The translations under genes were made by a program, and so were the position numbers. DNA of 64,000 bases from Streptomyces seoulensis. Its GTDB lineage: Bacteria; Actinomycetota; Actinomycetes; Streptomycetales; Streptomycetaceae. Below the pieces are notes generated by a model. It worked only from the letters and a program-made list of their open reading frames with translations, did no database searches and was not told the DNA's origin. The DNA lies in contig NZ_CP032229.1 in NCBI RefSeq assembly GCF_004328625.1, forward strand, positions 1,612,001 through 1,676,000, in the 5' to 3' direction. This document shows, piece by piece, positions 55,005 to 63,209 of this stretch. Each line of letters begins with the position of its first letter. Position 1 is the stretch's first letter.

Positions 55005-55472
55005 TCAGATCCTGACCTCGACGGTCTTGGCGAGGCGGTCGTGCAGGCCACGGCCGTCGCGGTCCCAGACCAGGGCGGGGACGGCCAGGCAGAGCAGGAA
55101 GGTGCGCAGCAGGGCGCGCGCCGGGTTGACGGTGCCGGTCTCCAGGGCGACCACGCGCAGCCCGAACAGGCGCTTGCCCGGCGTGGAGCCGAGGGTGCCC
55201 ACGGTGAGGACGCTCAGCACGAGGAAGAGGAGCAGCGCCCAGTTGCTGGTGGCGGGGCTGTTGCCGTGGGTGATCAGGCCGTATGCGATCAGCACGCACA
55301 GCGCCCAGTCCACGGCGAGCGCGCCGAGCCGGCGACCCGGACGGGCGATCGAGTTCGGTCCGCTCTCCGGCAGACCGAGCTGCTCGCCCCGGTACCCGAA
55401 GTCGGCGCCCGCATCTTCCATGGCCGCGCGCGGCCCGGAGAGCCACGACCCCATCACTTCCCTGTTGTCCAC
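55005..55472 (-). CDS. RDD-family membrane protein
   Basis: A 155-residue protein with three membrane helices (about 50-70, 78-98 and 115-130) and the RDD-family marks GRRLGALAVDWALCVLIAYG and, near the end, GLHDRLAKTVEV. RDD proteins are of uncertain role, with some acting in ion transport. It is convergent with DUF4191 and divergent from glnA, with a 210-bp shared region that includes the GlnR box. Confidence 0.88.
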   Translation of the reverse strand: MDNREVMGSWLSGPRAAMEDAGADFGYRGEQLGLPESGPNSIARPGRRLGALAVDWALCVLIAYGLITHGNSPATSNWALLLFLVLSVLTVGTLGSTPGKRLFGLRVVALETGTVNPARALLRTFLLCLAVPALVWDRDGRGLHDRLAKTVEVRI

Positions 55473-55545
55473 CCCACAACGGTACTGCGCCTGTTTTCTG
55501 GCAGTACGGGCAGGGGTGGGTGGAGCTAGGGTTGACGCGTGGCTG

Positions 55546-55584
55546 GTTAACTTCTGCGAAACAAACGAGTCACGCCCGAGAAAT
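55546..55584 (+). promoter_or_regulatory. GlnR operator upstream of glnA
   Basis: GTTAAC, GAAAC, GTCAC and GAAAT occur in that order with the regular spacing of a double GlnR box (gTnAc-n6-GaAAc repeated). It lies about 100 bp before glnA, where GlnR activates transcription under nitrogen limitation in Streptomyces. Confidence 0.85.
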
Positions 55585-55682
55585 CACGCGTCCCTAGGGT
55601 CGAGACCAGCGTGTGCCACCGCACTGGCCGCACGAGACGATCTACCACCCCGGCGGGAACGGTCGGGAGTAGGAGGAGCTGG

Positions 55683-57092
55683 ATGTTCCAGAACGCCGAC
55701 GAGGCCAAGAAGTTCATCGCGGACGAGGACGTCAAGTTCGTCGACGTCAGGTTCTGCGACCTGCCGGGCGTCATGCAGCACTTCACGGTGCCCGTCGAGG
55801 CGTTCGACCCGGACGAGGAGCTGGCGTTCGACGGGTCGTCGATCCGCGGTTTCCAGGCCATCCACGAGTCCGACATGGCGCTGCGCGCCGACCTGTCGAC
55901 CTCCCGGGTGGACCCCTTCCGCCGCGACAAGACGCTGAACATCAACTTCTTCATCCACGACCCGATCACGGGCGAGCAGTACTCCCGTGACCCGCGCAAC
56001 GTGGCGAAGAAGGCCGAGGCGTACCTCGCGTCCACCGGCATCGCCGACACCGCGTTCTTCGGCCCCGAGGCCGAGTTCTACGTGTTCGACAGCGTGCGCT
56101 TCAAGACCGCCGAGAACGAGGCGTTCTACCACATCGACTCCGAGGCGGGTGCCTGGAACACCGGCGCGCTCGAGGACAACCGGGGTTACAAGGTCCGCTA
56201 CAAGGGCGGCTACTTCCCGGTCCCGCCGGTCGACCACTTCGCCGACCTGCGTGCCGAGATCTCGCTGGAGCTGGACAAGGCCGGCCTCAAGGTCGAGCGC
56301 CAGCACCACGAGGTGGGTACGGCCGGCCAGGCCGAGATCAACTACAAGTTCAACACGCTGCTCGCCGCCGCGGACGACCTCCAGCTCTTCAAGTACATCG
56401 TGAAGAACGTGGCCTGGCGCAACGGCAAGACCGCGACCTTCATGCCGAAGCCGATCTTCGGCGACAACGGCTCGGGCATGCACGTCCACCAGTCGCTGTG
56501 GTCGGGCGGCGCCCCGCTCTTCTACGACGAGGCCGGTTACGCGGGTCTGTCGGACATGGCGCGCTACTACATCGGCGGCATCCTCAAGCACGCCCCGTCG
56601 CTGCTGGCCTTCACCAACCCGACGGTGAACTCGTACCACCGTCTGGTGCCGGGCTTCGAGGCACCGATCAACCTGGTGTACTCGCAGCGCAACCGCTCCG
56701 CGGCGATGCGTATCCCGATCACGGGCTCCAACCCGAAGGCCAAGCGCGTCGAGTTCCGCGCGCCGGACTCCTCGGGCAACCCGTACCTCGCGTTCTCCGC
56801 GCTGCTCCTGGCGGGCATCGACGGTATCAAGAACAAGATCGAGCCGGCCGAGCCGATCGACAAGGACCTCTACGAGCTGGCCCCCGAGGAGCACGCGGGC
56901 GTCGCCCAGGTCCCCACCTCCCTCCCGGCCGTCCTCGACCGCCTCGAAGCCGACCACGACTTCCTCCTCCAGGGCGACGTCTTCACCCCGGACCTCATCG
57001 AGACGTGGATCGACTACAAGCGCACGAACGAGATCGCGCCCCTGCAGCTGCGTCCGCACCCGCACGAGTTCGAGCTGTACTACGACGTGTAA
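55683..57092 (+). CDS. glnA: Glutamine synthetase type I
   Basis: ATP-dependent synthesis of glutamine from glutamate and ammonium. The 469-residue protein has the beta-grasp start ([16 protein letters not shown]), the active-site segment [11 protein letters not shown], the [14 protein letters not shown] signature and the adenylylation site Tyr397 ([10 protein letters not shown]), so it is the GlnE-regulated GSI-beta type. ATG 55683 has AGGAGG upstream. GlnR control is indicated by the operator 100 bp before. Confidence 0.98.
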   Translation: MFQNADEAKKFIADEDVKFVDVRFCDLPGVMQHFTVPVEAFDPDEELAFDGSSIRGFQAIHESDMALRADLSTSRVDPFRRDKTLNINFFIHDPITGEQYSRDPRNVAKKAEAYLASTGIADTAFFGPEAEFYVFDSVRFKTAENEAFYHIDSEAGAWNTGALEDNRGYKVRYKGGYFPVPPVDHFADLRAEISLELDKAGLKVERQHHEVGTAGQAEINYKFNTLLAAADDLQLFKYIVKNVAWRNGKTATFMPKPIFGDNGSGMHVHQSLWSGGAPLFYDEAGYAGLSDMARYYIGGILKHAPSLLAFTNPTVNSYHRLVPGFEAPINLVYSQRNRSAAMRIPITGSNPKAKRVEFRAPDSSGNPYLAFSALLLAGIDGIKNKIEPAEPIDKDLYELAPEEHAGVAQVPTSLPAVLDRLEADHDFLLQGDVFTPDLIETWIDYKRTNEIAPLQLRPHPHEFELYYDV

Positions 57093-57113
57093 TCGTCGCC
57101 GCTTGACGCAGCG

Positions 57114-57147
57114 GAAGGCCGCCATCCCGACCGGGGTGGCGGCCTTC
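57114..57147 (+). terminator. Hairpin terminator after glnA
   Basis: GAAGGCCGCCATCCC pairs with GGGGTGGCGGCCTTC (one G-U) around GACC, 21 bp past the glnA stop. A near copy follows the kinase remnant at 59123-59156. Confidence 0.85.
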
Positions 57148-57369
57148 GGCCATTCCGCTTCCCGTGATGAGGATTCTCCTGGCAGAAGGCGTGTCACTGG
57201 GTACCGTGATGGCACGCTGATGCGGCAGGGTGTCTTGCCAGAACCGGTCCCGGCGCCGGGGCGAGCAACGGGCTCTTGAGAGTCACCCGCAAGTGCAGTA
57301 GCCGCACACTCACGGACACACGATCTGTCTCTCCTGCCGTTGCCGGGCGGCAAGCGAAAGGGGCTGCGT
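57148..57369. other. Gene-free stretch after glnA
   Basis: No reading frame with Streptomyces codon bias, tRNA or riboswitch was recognised. The AT content rises towards 57370, marking the start of the atypical segment. Confidence 0.4.
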
Positions 57370-57741
57370 ATGTCCAGGTCGAGAAATATCAGTCGTCCCG
57401 CCAAGAAAATCTGTAAGCAGACGCCTCTCAAGCTCCCAACCGCGTACAGAATCGCTCGCCAGGGGAGCCTCTACTCCCCTAGTGCCATCACGGATGCCCC
57501 CGGACCGCAGCAGCTTCGGTTTGAGGCGCACCTGGCTCATGTACTCGCGGCTGGCTTTAGGTACCGCCAGCTCAATGGTGCTCTCCTCGGGGTGCGGGAA
57601 GCATATTCAAGCGGGCAGAAGCTGAATCTGAGCCTTGAGCCCCACATGCAGGACTTTTTTCCCAGAATTGCATCAGTTTCGGCTTGCCGCCTCACTAAGG
57701 GAAGAAAGTGCGACGGGGCTGGACGGTCCCACACGGCGTAG
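57370..57741 (+). CDS. Possible atypical low-GC ORF (123 aa)
   Basis: ATG 57370 follows AAAGGGG by about 6 bp, but codon use is unlike the rest of the window, with AGA, AAT, TTT and TCA codons and weak third-position G/C bias. The predicted product is basic at its N-terminus, with a more normal middle (LRFEAHLAHVLAAGFRYRQL). No family recognised. It may be recently acquired, a remnant, or not coding. Confidence 0.35.
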   Translation: MSRSRNISRPAKKICKQTPLKLPTAYRIARQGSLYSPSAITDAPGPQQLRFEAHLAHVLAAGFRYRQLNGALLGVREAYSSGQKLNLSLEPHMQDFFPRIASVSACRLTKGRKCDGAGRSHTA

Positions 57742-57785
57742 TTCTCGACTGTAGGAGTGAAGGGGATCGCCCCGCCCAGACGCGA

Positions 57786-58124
57786 CTACAGTCGCTCGAT
57801 CTCCACCGCCAGGACTCCGAGAGCCTCCTTTTCGGGCGGATAGATTCCGCGGATGTTGGCAAGCTGCTGCTCGCGGTCGGCCGTCGGGTTGACCTTGTCA
57901 GGGCCCTCGGTGTCCAGCATGGTCTCGAAATCCGCGTACTCCGTGACGCGCAGAATCCGTACGTCGCAGGTCTCGTCCGTGCCCTTCACCCGGAAGCGGA
58001 TGGTGTCGCCGGTGCCGAGGCCGGCCAGGTGTGGGTACTTGACCCGGACCTCGATGGTCTTGGTGCCGTCGGCGACGAGGTCGAAGTACTGGCGGTAGAG
58101 GTTGAGGTCGTGGACGCGGGTCAT
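57786..58124 (-). CDS. ASCH-domain protein
   Basis: A 112-residue protein that is one complete ASCH domain, an RNA-binding beta-barrel related to PUA. The typical start LNLYRQYFDLVADGTKTIEVRVKYP carries the conserved Gly-x-Lys-x-x-Glu-x-Arg signature, and GDTIRFRV follows. Some ASCH proteins hydrolyse N4-acetylcytidine, but no such activity can be assigned here. ATG 58124 overlaps the upstream gene's TGA (ATGA), so translation is coupled to it. Confidence 0.88.
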   Translation of the reverse strand: MTRVHDLNLYRQYFDLVADGTKTIEVRVKYPHLAGLGTGDTIRFRVKGTDETCDVRILRVTEYADFETMLDTEGPDKVNPTADREQQLANIRGIYPPEKEALGVLAVEIERL

Positions 58125-58834
58125 GGGGAGGGTACGCTCCTGGGAGGCGGTGCGGTGAGCAGGCGGCCGAGTACGAGCGGAAGAAGTGGCGGGGGGTCCG
58201 AGAGCAGTGTCTGGGCCATGGCGAGCAGTTGCTCGGTGACGGTGCCGGGCCATTGACGGGTGTCGAGCATCCAAGGAGCCGCGCCTTGGGGCAAGGGGGC
58301 CCGGCCCTCTCGTATGAGGGATTTCGACAGCTTGGCGCCGGTGTCGGTCACGGCCTGAGGGCAGAACAGCCGGGCTGGAAGCTGGGCACGAGTGAGGCCG
58401 GCGGCCTGGAGTGCCTAGTCGACGGGGTGGGAGCCGAAGACCCGGTCGCCACCCTTGACCATGGCATGGAGAGTTCCGTGCGGCCCGGTGAGGGCGAGTT
58501 CCTTGACCAGGTTGCGGTACAGGGTGGCCAGGTCCAGGTACGCGCCCGCAGCGGGCCCGACCATGGCCGTGTACGGGCCGTGGTGAAGGCAGACTGCGGA
58601 GACCTCGGCGGACTCGGGAGCAGTGAGGCGCACCCGAGTCCGATCGGCATACTTCTCCGCACAGCCGCACTCGGGTTGCGGGCAGGGGGCACGGATGTGC
58701 GGGGTGCCGGTGGACGGCGCGAGCCACCAGCGGACAGCGTCGATGCGCGGTAAGTTGCGTACGAGGTTCATCGTGAGCTGGAGCAGCAGCGCCTCCGAGC
58801 CCGTCGTGGGCGCGAACCCGCCCGAGGTCTCCAT
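58121..58834 (-). pseudogene. Amber-interrupted gene with zinc-cluster and KLSKS motif
   Basis: One frame runs from ATG 58834 to TGA 58121 but is broken by a TAG at 58417-58415; coding character continues on both sides (GDRVFGSHPVD, stop, ALQAAGLTRAQLPARLFCPQ). The first part has a CPQPECGC cluster and CLHHGPY, likely zinc ligands, and the second has TDTGAKLSKSL, resembling the class I aminoacyl-tRNA synthetase KMSKS loop. Near the end a six-C run is suspicious: the next frame there reads DPRHFFRSYSAA. The stop overlaps the ASCH gene start. A one-base change would restore the first break. It may be a decaying tRNA-synthetase-like paralogue. Confidence 0.6.
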
Positions 58835-59117
58835 GCGATCGTCCACAACACGCCTGGTCGGGGCCGGGTGTGGGTCGGTACGGACGTCCTGCCGGAGGCG
58901 GTCGCGCTCACCGTCGAGAACACTGGTGGCCGCGACGCTCACCGAGCCGTTCCGGCGCGGTACCGAGCGGGTGCACACCGATCACGCGGGGGCCGGGCTC
59001 GGCCTGGCGATCGTCCAGACCATCGCGTACGCCCACGACGGGACCCTGTCGCTCACCCCGCGCCCCTCGGGCGGGCTCCGGATCACGGTGGAGCTGCCGG
59101 TGGGCAGGGCCGGGTGA
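58835..59117 (+). pseudogene. Histidine kinase 3' remnant (frameshifted)
   Basis: Only the end of an HATPase domain remains. One frame reads IVHNTPGRGRVWVGTDVLPE and on to ENTG; another resumes with ATLTEPFRRGTERVHTDHAG and GLGLAIVQTIAYAHDGTLSL to the stop. About three-quarters of a normal kinase is missing and a few bases are lost at the frame change near 58925. Its 5' boundary coincides with the start of the KLSKS gene on the other strand, suggesting that this cassette or a deletion destroyed the kinase. Confidence 0.75.
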
Positions 59118-59122
59118 CGGCC

Positions 59123-59156
59123 GAGGGCCGCCACCCCGGCGGGGATGGCGGCCCTC
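59123..59156. terminator. Hairpin terminator after the kinase remnant
   Basis: GAGGGCCGCCACCCC pairs with GGGGATGGCGGCCCTC (with a bulge). It lies between the remnant and the Gly/Tyr-rich peptide gene, and resembles the glnA terminator. Confidence 0.7.
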
Positions 59157-59169
59157 TGCTCTCACGTGA

Positions 59170-59421
59170 TCATCCAGGGACGACGATCACCACGACGCTT
59201 CCGTTGTTGTAGCCGTAGCCGGGGCCGTAGCCGTGGTTGAAGCCGTAGCCGGGGCCGTAGCCGTAGCCGCAGTTGCCCCACCAGCCGCAGCCGCGGTTGG
59301 TGGGCACCTGGGTGGCCGTGGAGGCCGAGGCGGTGCCCGCGTTGGCGGCGGCTCCGCCTGCCGCCAGGAGGAGACCGGCGGCGGATGCCGCGACGAGACG
59401 CTTGGCGCGCTGTGCATTCAT
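59170..59421 (-). CDS. Secreted Gly/Tyr-rich small protein
   Basis: An 83-residue protein with a clear Sec signal peptide (MNAQRAKRLVAASAAGLLLA, cleavage probably after ANAGTASAS). The mature part of about 50 residues has two cysteines in CGWWGNC, two copies of GYGPGYG(F/Y)N(H/N)G and a hydrophobic C-terminus NNGSVVVIVVPG. ATG 59421 has GGAAGG upstream. Repetitive aromatic/Gly composition and a beta-prone tail suggest a surface or assembling peptide. It is not a chaplin or rodlin by motif. Function unknown. Confidence 0.75.
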   Translation of the reverse strand: MNAQRAKRLVAASAAGLLLAAGGAAANAGTASASTATQVPTNRGCGWWGNCGYGYGPGYGFNHGYGPGYGYNNGSVVVIVVPG

Positions 59422-59694
59422 GGACGTACCTTCCTTCCACCCCGCGTGCGGTACATGACTGCACGGTTCGGATGGCCGCGCACGAGGAGTGGGAAGTCCG
59501 GCGCGGTCGGTGGGCTGGCCGCCTTCGGTCGCCGGGACGACACGGAACGCGTCCCGCTCTGCGGCACTCTCTCGATGCTAGGTGAGCACCTCCGGCTCGG
59601 CATCCGGAGCCGGACCGGGTGCAACCTTTTCCGCCGCTCAGGCTTCCTACTCTCGGGGGATCATGGACCCCGTCTCCGGGAAGGGTTGCGTGAC

Positions 59695-59955
59695 ATGACC
59701 GAACAGGACGACTGGCAGCGCGAGTTCGACCTCAGGTGGGCCGACTCCGCCGCACACAAGGAGCCGTCCGCCCGCGCCCGCATGCTCGCGGCCCGCTGGA
59801 AGGAGAACCCCCCGGACCCGGCACCGTTCCGCGCCGACCCGACCCCGGCCCGTGGCTCCCGCGGCGGCTCGTGGGTGTCGACGGCGGTCGTGCTGGGGTG
59901 CGTGGCGGCGGTGATCGTGCTGCTGGGATGGGCGCAGATGAGGTCGGGCCATTAA
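59695..59955 (+). CDS. Small C-terminally anchored membrane protein (86 aa)
   Basis: An 86-residue protein with an acidic to basic soluble N-terminal part (WQREFDLRWADSAAHKEPSA) and one membrane helix near the C-terminus (about 62-80, STAVVLGCVAAVIVLLGW). AAGGG lies about 10 bp before ATG 59695. Its TAA overlaps the first codon of the next reading frame. No family recognised. Confidence 0.75.
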   Translation: MTEQDDWQREFDLRWADSAAHKEPSARARMLAARWKENPPDPAPFRADPTPARGSRGGSWVSTAVVLGCVAAVIVLLGWAQMRSGH

Positions 59956-61228
59956 CGGCAGGGACCCGGCGGAGTGGCTGGAGCTGGACTGGCGGGCGCG
60001 GGCCTGGTGGACGCCGGATTCGCCGGCTGACAGCCGTATGCTGCTCAGCGCCTTGGCGACGGGCGAGCCCCTCGCCGACGACGAGTTCACACGCGCCCTC
60101 TGCCACCGCGACGGCCGCGTCCGCCACCGCGCGCTGACCGAGGTCGCCGGGCACCCGGAGCTGTTCCCGCTGGTCGTCGTACGCTGCGCCGACTGGGCCG
60201 AGCCGGTGCGCGACCGCGCCCGCGAGCTGCTCGCCCAGATCCTCGACGCCGGGACGGCGGTGGCCCTCGCCCCCATGATCCTGCGCGTCGCCGACCGGCA
60301 CCGGGGTGACCACGCCCTCGGCCTGCTGGACGGCGTACTCCGCCGGGCACCTCGCGCGCGACTGGCTCCGCTGCTGGCCTCCGGCGACCGCGCGGTGCGC
60401 CGGTACGCGTACCGGATGGCCGTCGAGGAGGGCAGCCTCTCCCCCGTCGAGCTGGCCCGTGCCGCCGCCGAGGACGACGACGCGGTGATCCAGGGCCGGT
60501 GTGCCGAGGCAGCGGTGGCCGGTGGTGCCGACGCGGAGGTGCTGGAGATCCTGCTCGGCGGCCGGAATCCGCAGGCCAGGTCCGCCGGGGTCACCGCGCT
60601 GCGGCGGTCCGGGCGCCCGGAGCGGGCCGTGGACTTCCTCGCCGACCGCTCGGCCCTGGTGCGGGCCTCCGCGCGGTACGTCGTACGGCAGCACGGCATC
60701 GACCCCCTGCCCTGGTACCGGGCGCGCTGCGCGGACCCCGCCGTGGAGCCCGGTGCCGCGATCGGGCTCGCGGAGTGCGGCGGGCGGACGGACGCGCCCC
60801 TGCTGTGGGCGCTGCTGGAGCATCCGGCGCCGGGCGTACGGGCGCGGGCGGTGGCCGGTCTTCGCACGCTCGACGTGGCGGACGTACGACGGCTGCGGCC
60901 CCTGCTGGACGATCCGGCGCCCGGTGTGGTCGGCGAGGCCACGCTCGCCCTGCTGCCCTCGGCCGGCCGGCTGCCCGAGGAGTGGCTGCTGTCCCGGCTG
61001 GACGCCGGGCGCCCCCGCTGGGAGCGGGTGTCGGCGTGGCGGCTGCTGGACGCGCGCGGTGATCTCGTACGGCTCCGGGCGGCCGTGTCGCTGCTCGACG
61101 ACGCGGACGTAAGGCTGCGGGCGCGGGCCGAGCACGCGGTCCTGCGCGTGCGGCGCGGGACGCCGCGTACGTGGCGGAGTGCGGAGATCGCGGCGCTGCT
61201 GGACCGGGCCGAGGCGATGGGCCGGTGA
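59951..61228 (+). CDS. HEAT-repeat protein, probable ATT start
   Basis: A protein of about 425 residues built from HEAT-like helical repeats (for example VRHRALTEVAGHPELFPLVV, VRRYAYRMAVEEG, VRARAVAGLRTL), usually a protein-interaction scaffold. The first ATG is at 60038, but clear coding sequence lies before it (NGRDPAEWLELDWRARAWW), with no ATG, GTG or TTG after the frame's preceding stop. ATT 59951 overlaps the upstream TAA (ATTAA) and is the best start. If so, it is a rare AUU start coupled to the upstream gene. The 3' end is firm. Confidence 0.75.
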   Translation: MNGRDPAEWLELDWRARAWWTPDSPADSRMLLSALATGEPLADDEFTRALCHRDGRVRHRALTEVAGHPELFPLVVVRCADWAEPVRDRARELLAQILDAGTAVALAPMILRVADRHRGDHALGLLDGVLRRAPRARLAPLLASGDRAVRRYAYRMAVEEGSLSPVELARAAAEDDDAVIQGRCAEAAVAGGADAEVLEILLGGRNPQARSAGVTALRRSGRPERAVDFLADRSALVRASARYVVRQHGIDPLPWYRARCADPAVEPGAAIGLAECGGRTDAPLLWALLEHPAPGVRARAVAGLRTLDVADVRRLRPLLDDPAPGVVGEATLALLPSAGRLPEEWLLSRLDAGRPRWERVSAWRLLDARGDLVRLRAAVSLLDDADVRLRARAEHAVLRVRRGTPRTWRSAEIAALLDRAEAMGR

Positions 61229-61315
61229 AGGCTTTGCCGCTCGCGGCCATCGGCATGGGCCGCGCCGGGTGCACACTGGACGCAGGGGGAGAGGGCGAGT
61301 ATGGGGTGATGCGGG

Positions 61316-62236
61316 ATGCAGAGCCGTTTCCGGAGTGACCGTCGGCTGACCGTGCGGATGACGGTCACCATGTTTCTGCTCGGACTGCTGTACGTGGCGT
61401 TCGTCGCCGCGCTGATCGTGCTGCTGAAGTCGTGGATTCTGGTCGCGGTGCTGGTGGCCGTGATGTTCGTGGCCCAGTTCTGGTTCTCCGACAAGATCGC
61501 CATGTACGCGATGCGCGGGCATGAGGTGGAGCGGGAGCAGTATCCCGAGCTGCACGCGGTGGTGGACCGGCTGTGCGCCATCGCGGACATGCCGAAGCCG
61601 GTGATCGCCGTGTCCGAGCTGGACATGCCCAACGCGTTCGCCACCGGCCGGAACCCCGATCACGCGGTGGTCTGTGTGACCACCGGCCTGCTGCGGCGGC
61701 TGGAGCCGGCCGAGCTGGAGGGCGTGCTGGCGCACGAGCTGTCGCACGTGGCGCACAAGGACGTCGCCGTGATCACGATCGCGTCGTTCCTGGGCGTGAT
61801 CGCCGGGCTGATCGTCCGGTTCATGTTCTACTCGCAGCTGTTCGGCGGGGGCCGGCGCGACCAGAACACCGCCGCGATCTTCGCCGCGGTGATCGGTGTC
61901 TCGGCCGCCGTGTACGCGATCAGCTTCCTGCTGATCCGGGCCCTGTCCCGGTACCGCGAGCTGGCCGCCGACCGTGCGGCCGCGCACCTGACCGGCCGCC
62001 CCTCCGCGCTGGCGTCGGCGCTGACCAAGGTGTCCGGCGAGATCGCCCGTATCCCGACCAAGGATCTGCGCACCGCGCAGGCGTTCAACGCGTTCTACTT
62101 CACCCCCGCCACCGGCAAGGAGCCGGGCATCGAGCGGATCTTCTCCACCCACCCTCCGCTGGAGCAGCGGCTCGCCCAGCTGGGCCGGATCTCCGCCGAG
62201 CTGGGCGAGGCCGCCACCCCCGAGAAGACGGGCTGA
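61316..62236 (+). CDS. htpX: M48 zinc protease HtpX
   Basis: Membrane metalloprotease of 306 residues. Two N-terminal helices (about 15-55) and two more (about 148-170 and 190-212) flank a cytoplasmic domain with HELSH (140-144; zinc His140 and His144, catalytic Glu141) and the third zinc ligand in YRELAADR. It degrades damaged membrane proteins. The PspAB gene follows 3 bp downstream, a standard actinobacterial pairing that links it to the Psp envelope-stress response. Confidence 0.95.
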   Translation: MQSRFRSDRRLTVRMTVTMFLLGLLYVAFVAALIVLLKSWILVAVLVAVMFVAQFWFSDKIAMYAMRGHEVEREQYPELHAVVDRLCAIADMPKPVIAVSELDMPNAFATGRNPDHAVVCVTTGLLRRLEPAELEGVLAHELSHVAHKDVAVITIASFLGVIAGLIVRFMFYSQLFGGGRRDQNTAAIFAAVIGVSAAVYAISFLLIRALSRYRELAADRAAAHLTGRPSALASALTKVSGEIARIPTKDLRTAQAFNAFYFTPATGKEPGIERIFSTHPPLEQRLAQLGRISAELGEAATPEKTG

Positions 62237-62239
62237 CCA

Positions 62240-62836
62240 TTGGGTCTGCTGGACATCCTGCTGGGGCGTACGAAGCCGGTGGCGCCCGATCTCGATCAGC
62301 TCTTCGCGCTGCCCTCGGCGGCGATCACCCTCCAGGCGGCGGCCGGGTTCACCCCGACCGGCGCCGGGGCGGTGTGCTTCGCGACGGTGGAGGGCGCGGC
62401 GTTCGAGCAGACGCACCAGGAGATACGGGCGCTGCTGGACGCCGACGCCGAGCGCGAGGGGCCTCCGGTCGCGCTGACCCAGGACGACTACGGGTACTCC
62501 TGGCTCAGCTCCCGCCGCTCCCCCGAGCGGCTTCCCGAGCTGGTGAACGACCTGCACGCGGTGAACAGCTCGCTGGAGGCCAACGGCTTCGGCCCCCAGC
62601 TGCTGTGCTCCCTCGCCGCCTTCCACCGGGCGGACCAGGACGACGACCGCCGGCTGGCGCTCGTGTACCTGTACAAGCGGGGCACCTTCTATCCGCTGTG
62701 CACCCGCCCCGGCCACCAGCGCCGGGACAACGCCCTGGAGCTTCAGGTGGCGTCGGCGCTGGAGGGGGACCTGCGGATCGAGAAGGACACCGCCCGGTGG
62801 TTCCCGCTGTGGGACGCGCCGGGGATGACGGACTGA
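62240..62836 (+). CDS. pspAB: PspA-associated protein PspAB
   Basis: A 198-residue cytoplasmic protein of the PspAB family, recognised by the start GLLDILLGRTKPVAPDLDQL followed by FALPSAAITLQAA. The TTG start (62240) lies 3 bp after the htpX stop, so the two are translated together. PspAB occurs with HtpX in actinobacteria and is thought to act with PspA; pspA-pspAA is 40 kb upstream. The precise role is unknown. Confidence 0.88.
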   Translation: MGLLDILLGRTKPVAPDLDQLFALPSAAITLQAAAGFTPTGAGAVCFATVEGAAFEQTHQEIRALLDADAEREGPPVALTQDDYGYSWLSSRRSPERLPELVNDLHAVNSSLEANGFGPQLLCSLAAFHRADQDDDRRLALVYLYKRGTFYPLCTRPGHQRRDNALELQVASALEGDLRIEKDTARWFPLWDAPGMTD

Positions 62837-62865
62837 GGCCGGGGATGACGGGCTGAGAGGGGCCC

Positions 62866-63138
62866 TCAGCGGCTCTTCTCCCGCTGCTGCCGCCGCGCCT
62901 CGTGGGGACGCTCCCGGCGGTAGCGCCGCTCCCACCTGGCCTGCCGGTCACGGCGGTCGCGGTAGGCGCGGTACGTCTCCGGGGGCGGTCCCCCTCCGGG
63001 CGGCGGGGGTGGTGGTGGCGAGCCACGGCCGCCCCTGAGGTACAGACAGAGCAGGGCGACGGCGGCGAGCCAGTAGAGGTGGTCACCGATGCCGAGGACG
63101 GCCAGAGTGAGGGTGGCGGCGACGATGAGAACGCTCAT
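62866..63138 (-). CDS. Small membrane protein with a poly-proline and basic tail
   Basis: A 90-residue protein with one or two helices (about 2-36), a seven-proline run, and a strongly Arg-rich tail that should stay in the cytoplasm. ATG 63138 has AGGAGG about 7 bp upstream. It is convergent with pspAB. No known family; function unknown. Confidence 0.72.
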   Translation of the reverse strand: MSVLIVAATLTLAVLGIGDHLYWLAAVALLCLYLRGGRGSPPPPPPPGGGPPPETYRAYRDRRDRQARWERRYRRERPHEARRQQREKSR

Positions 63139-63209
63139 GACGGAACCTCCTGGCGATTCAACGTACCGGCGCGGCTACTGTGCGTGCATCTCTTTTTCCG
63201 GCTCCGGTG

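Noticed and set aside
57150..57370. tRNA or small RNA gene after glnA
   Set aside because: No cloverleaf or conserved T-loop sequence could be made from the region.
58121..58351. Independent 76-residue gene before the ASCH gene
   Set aside because: It is in the same frame as the upstream segment across one TAG, and its first part (KLSKS) fits better as the C-terminal half of one longer gene.
59732..62935. 1067-codon open frame opposite htpX and the HEAT gene
   Set aside because: Antisense shadow with low-complexity Arg/Gly/His composition.
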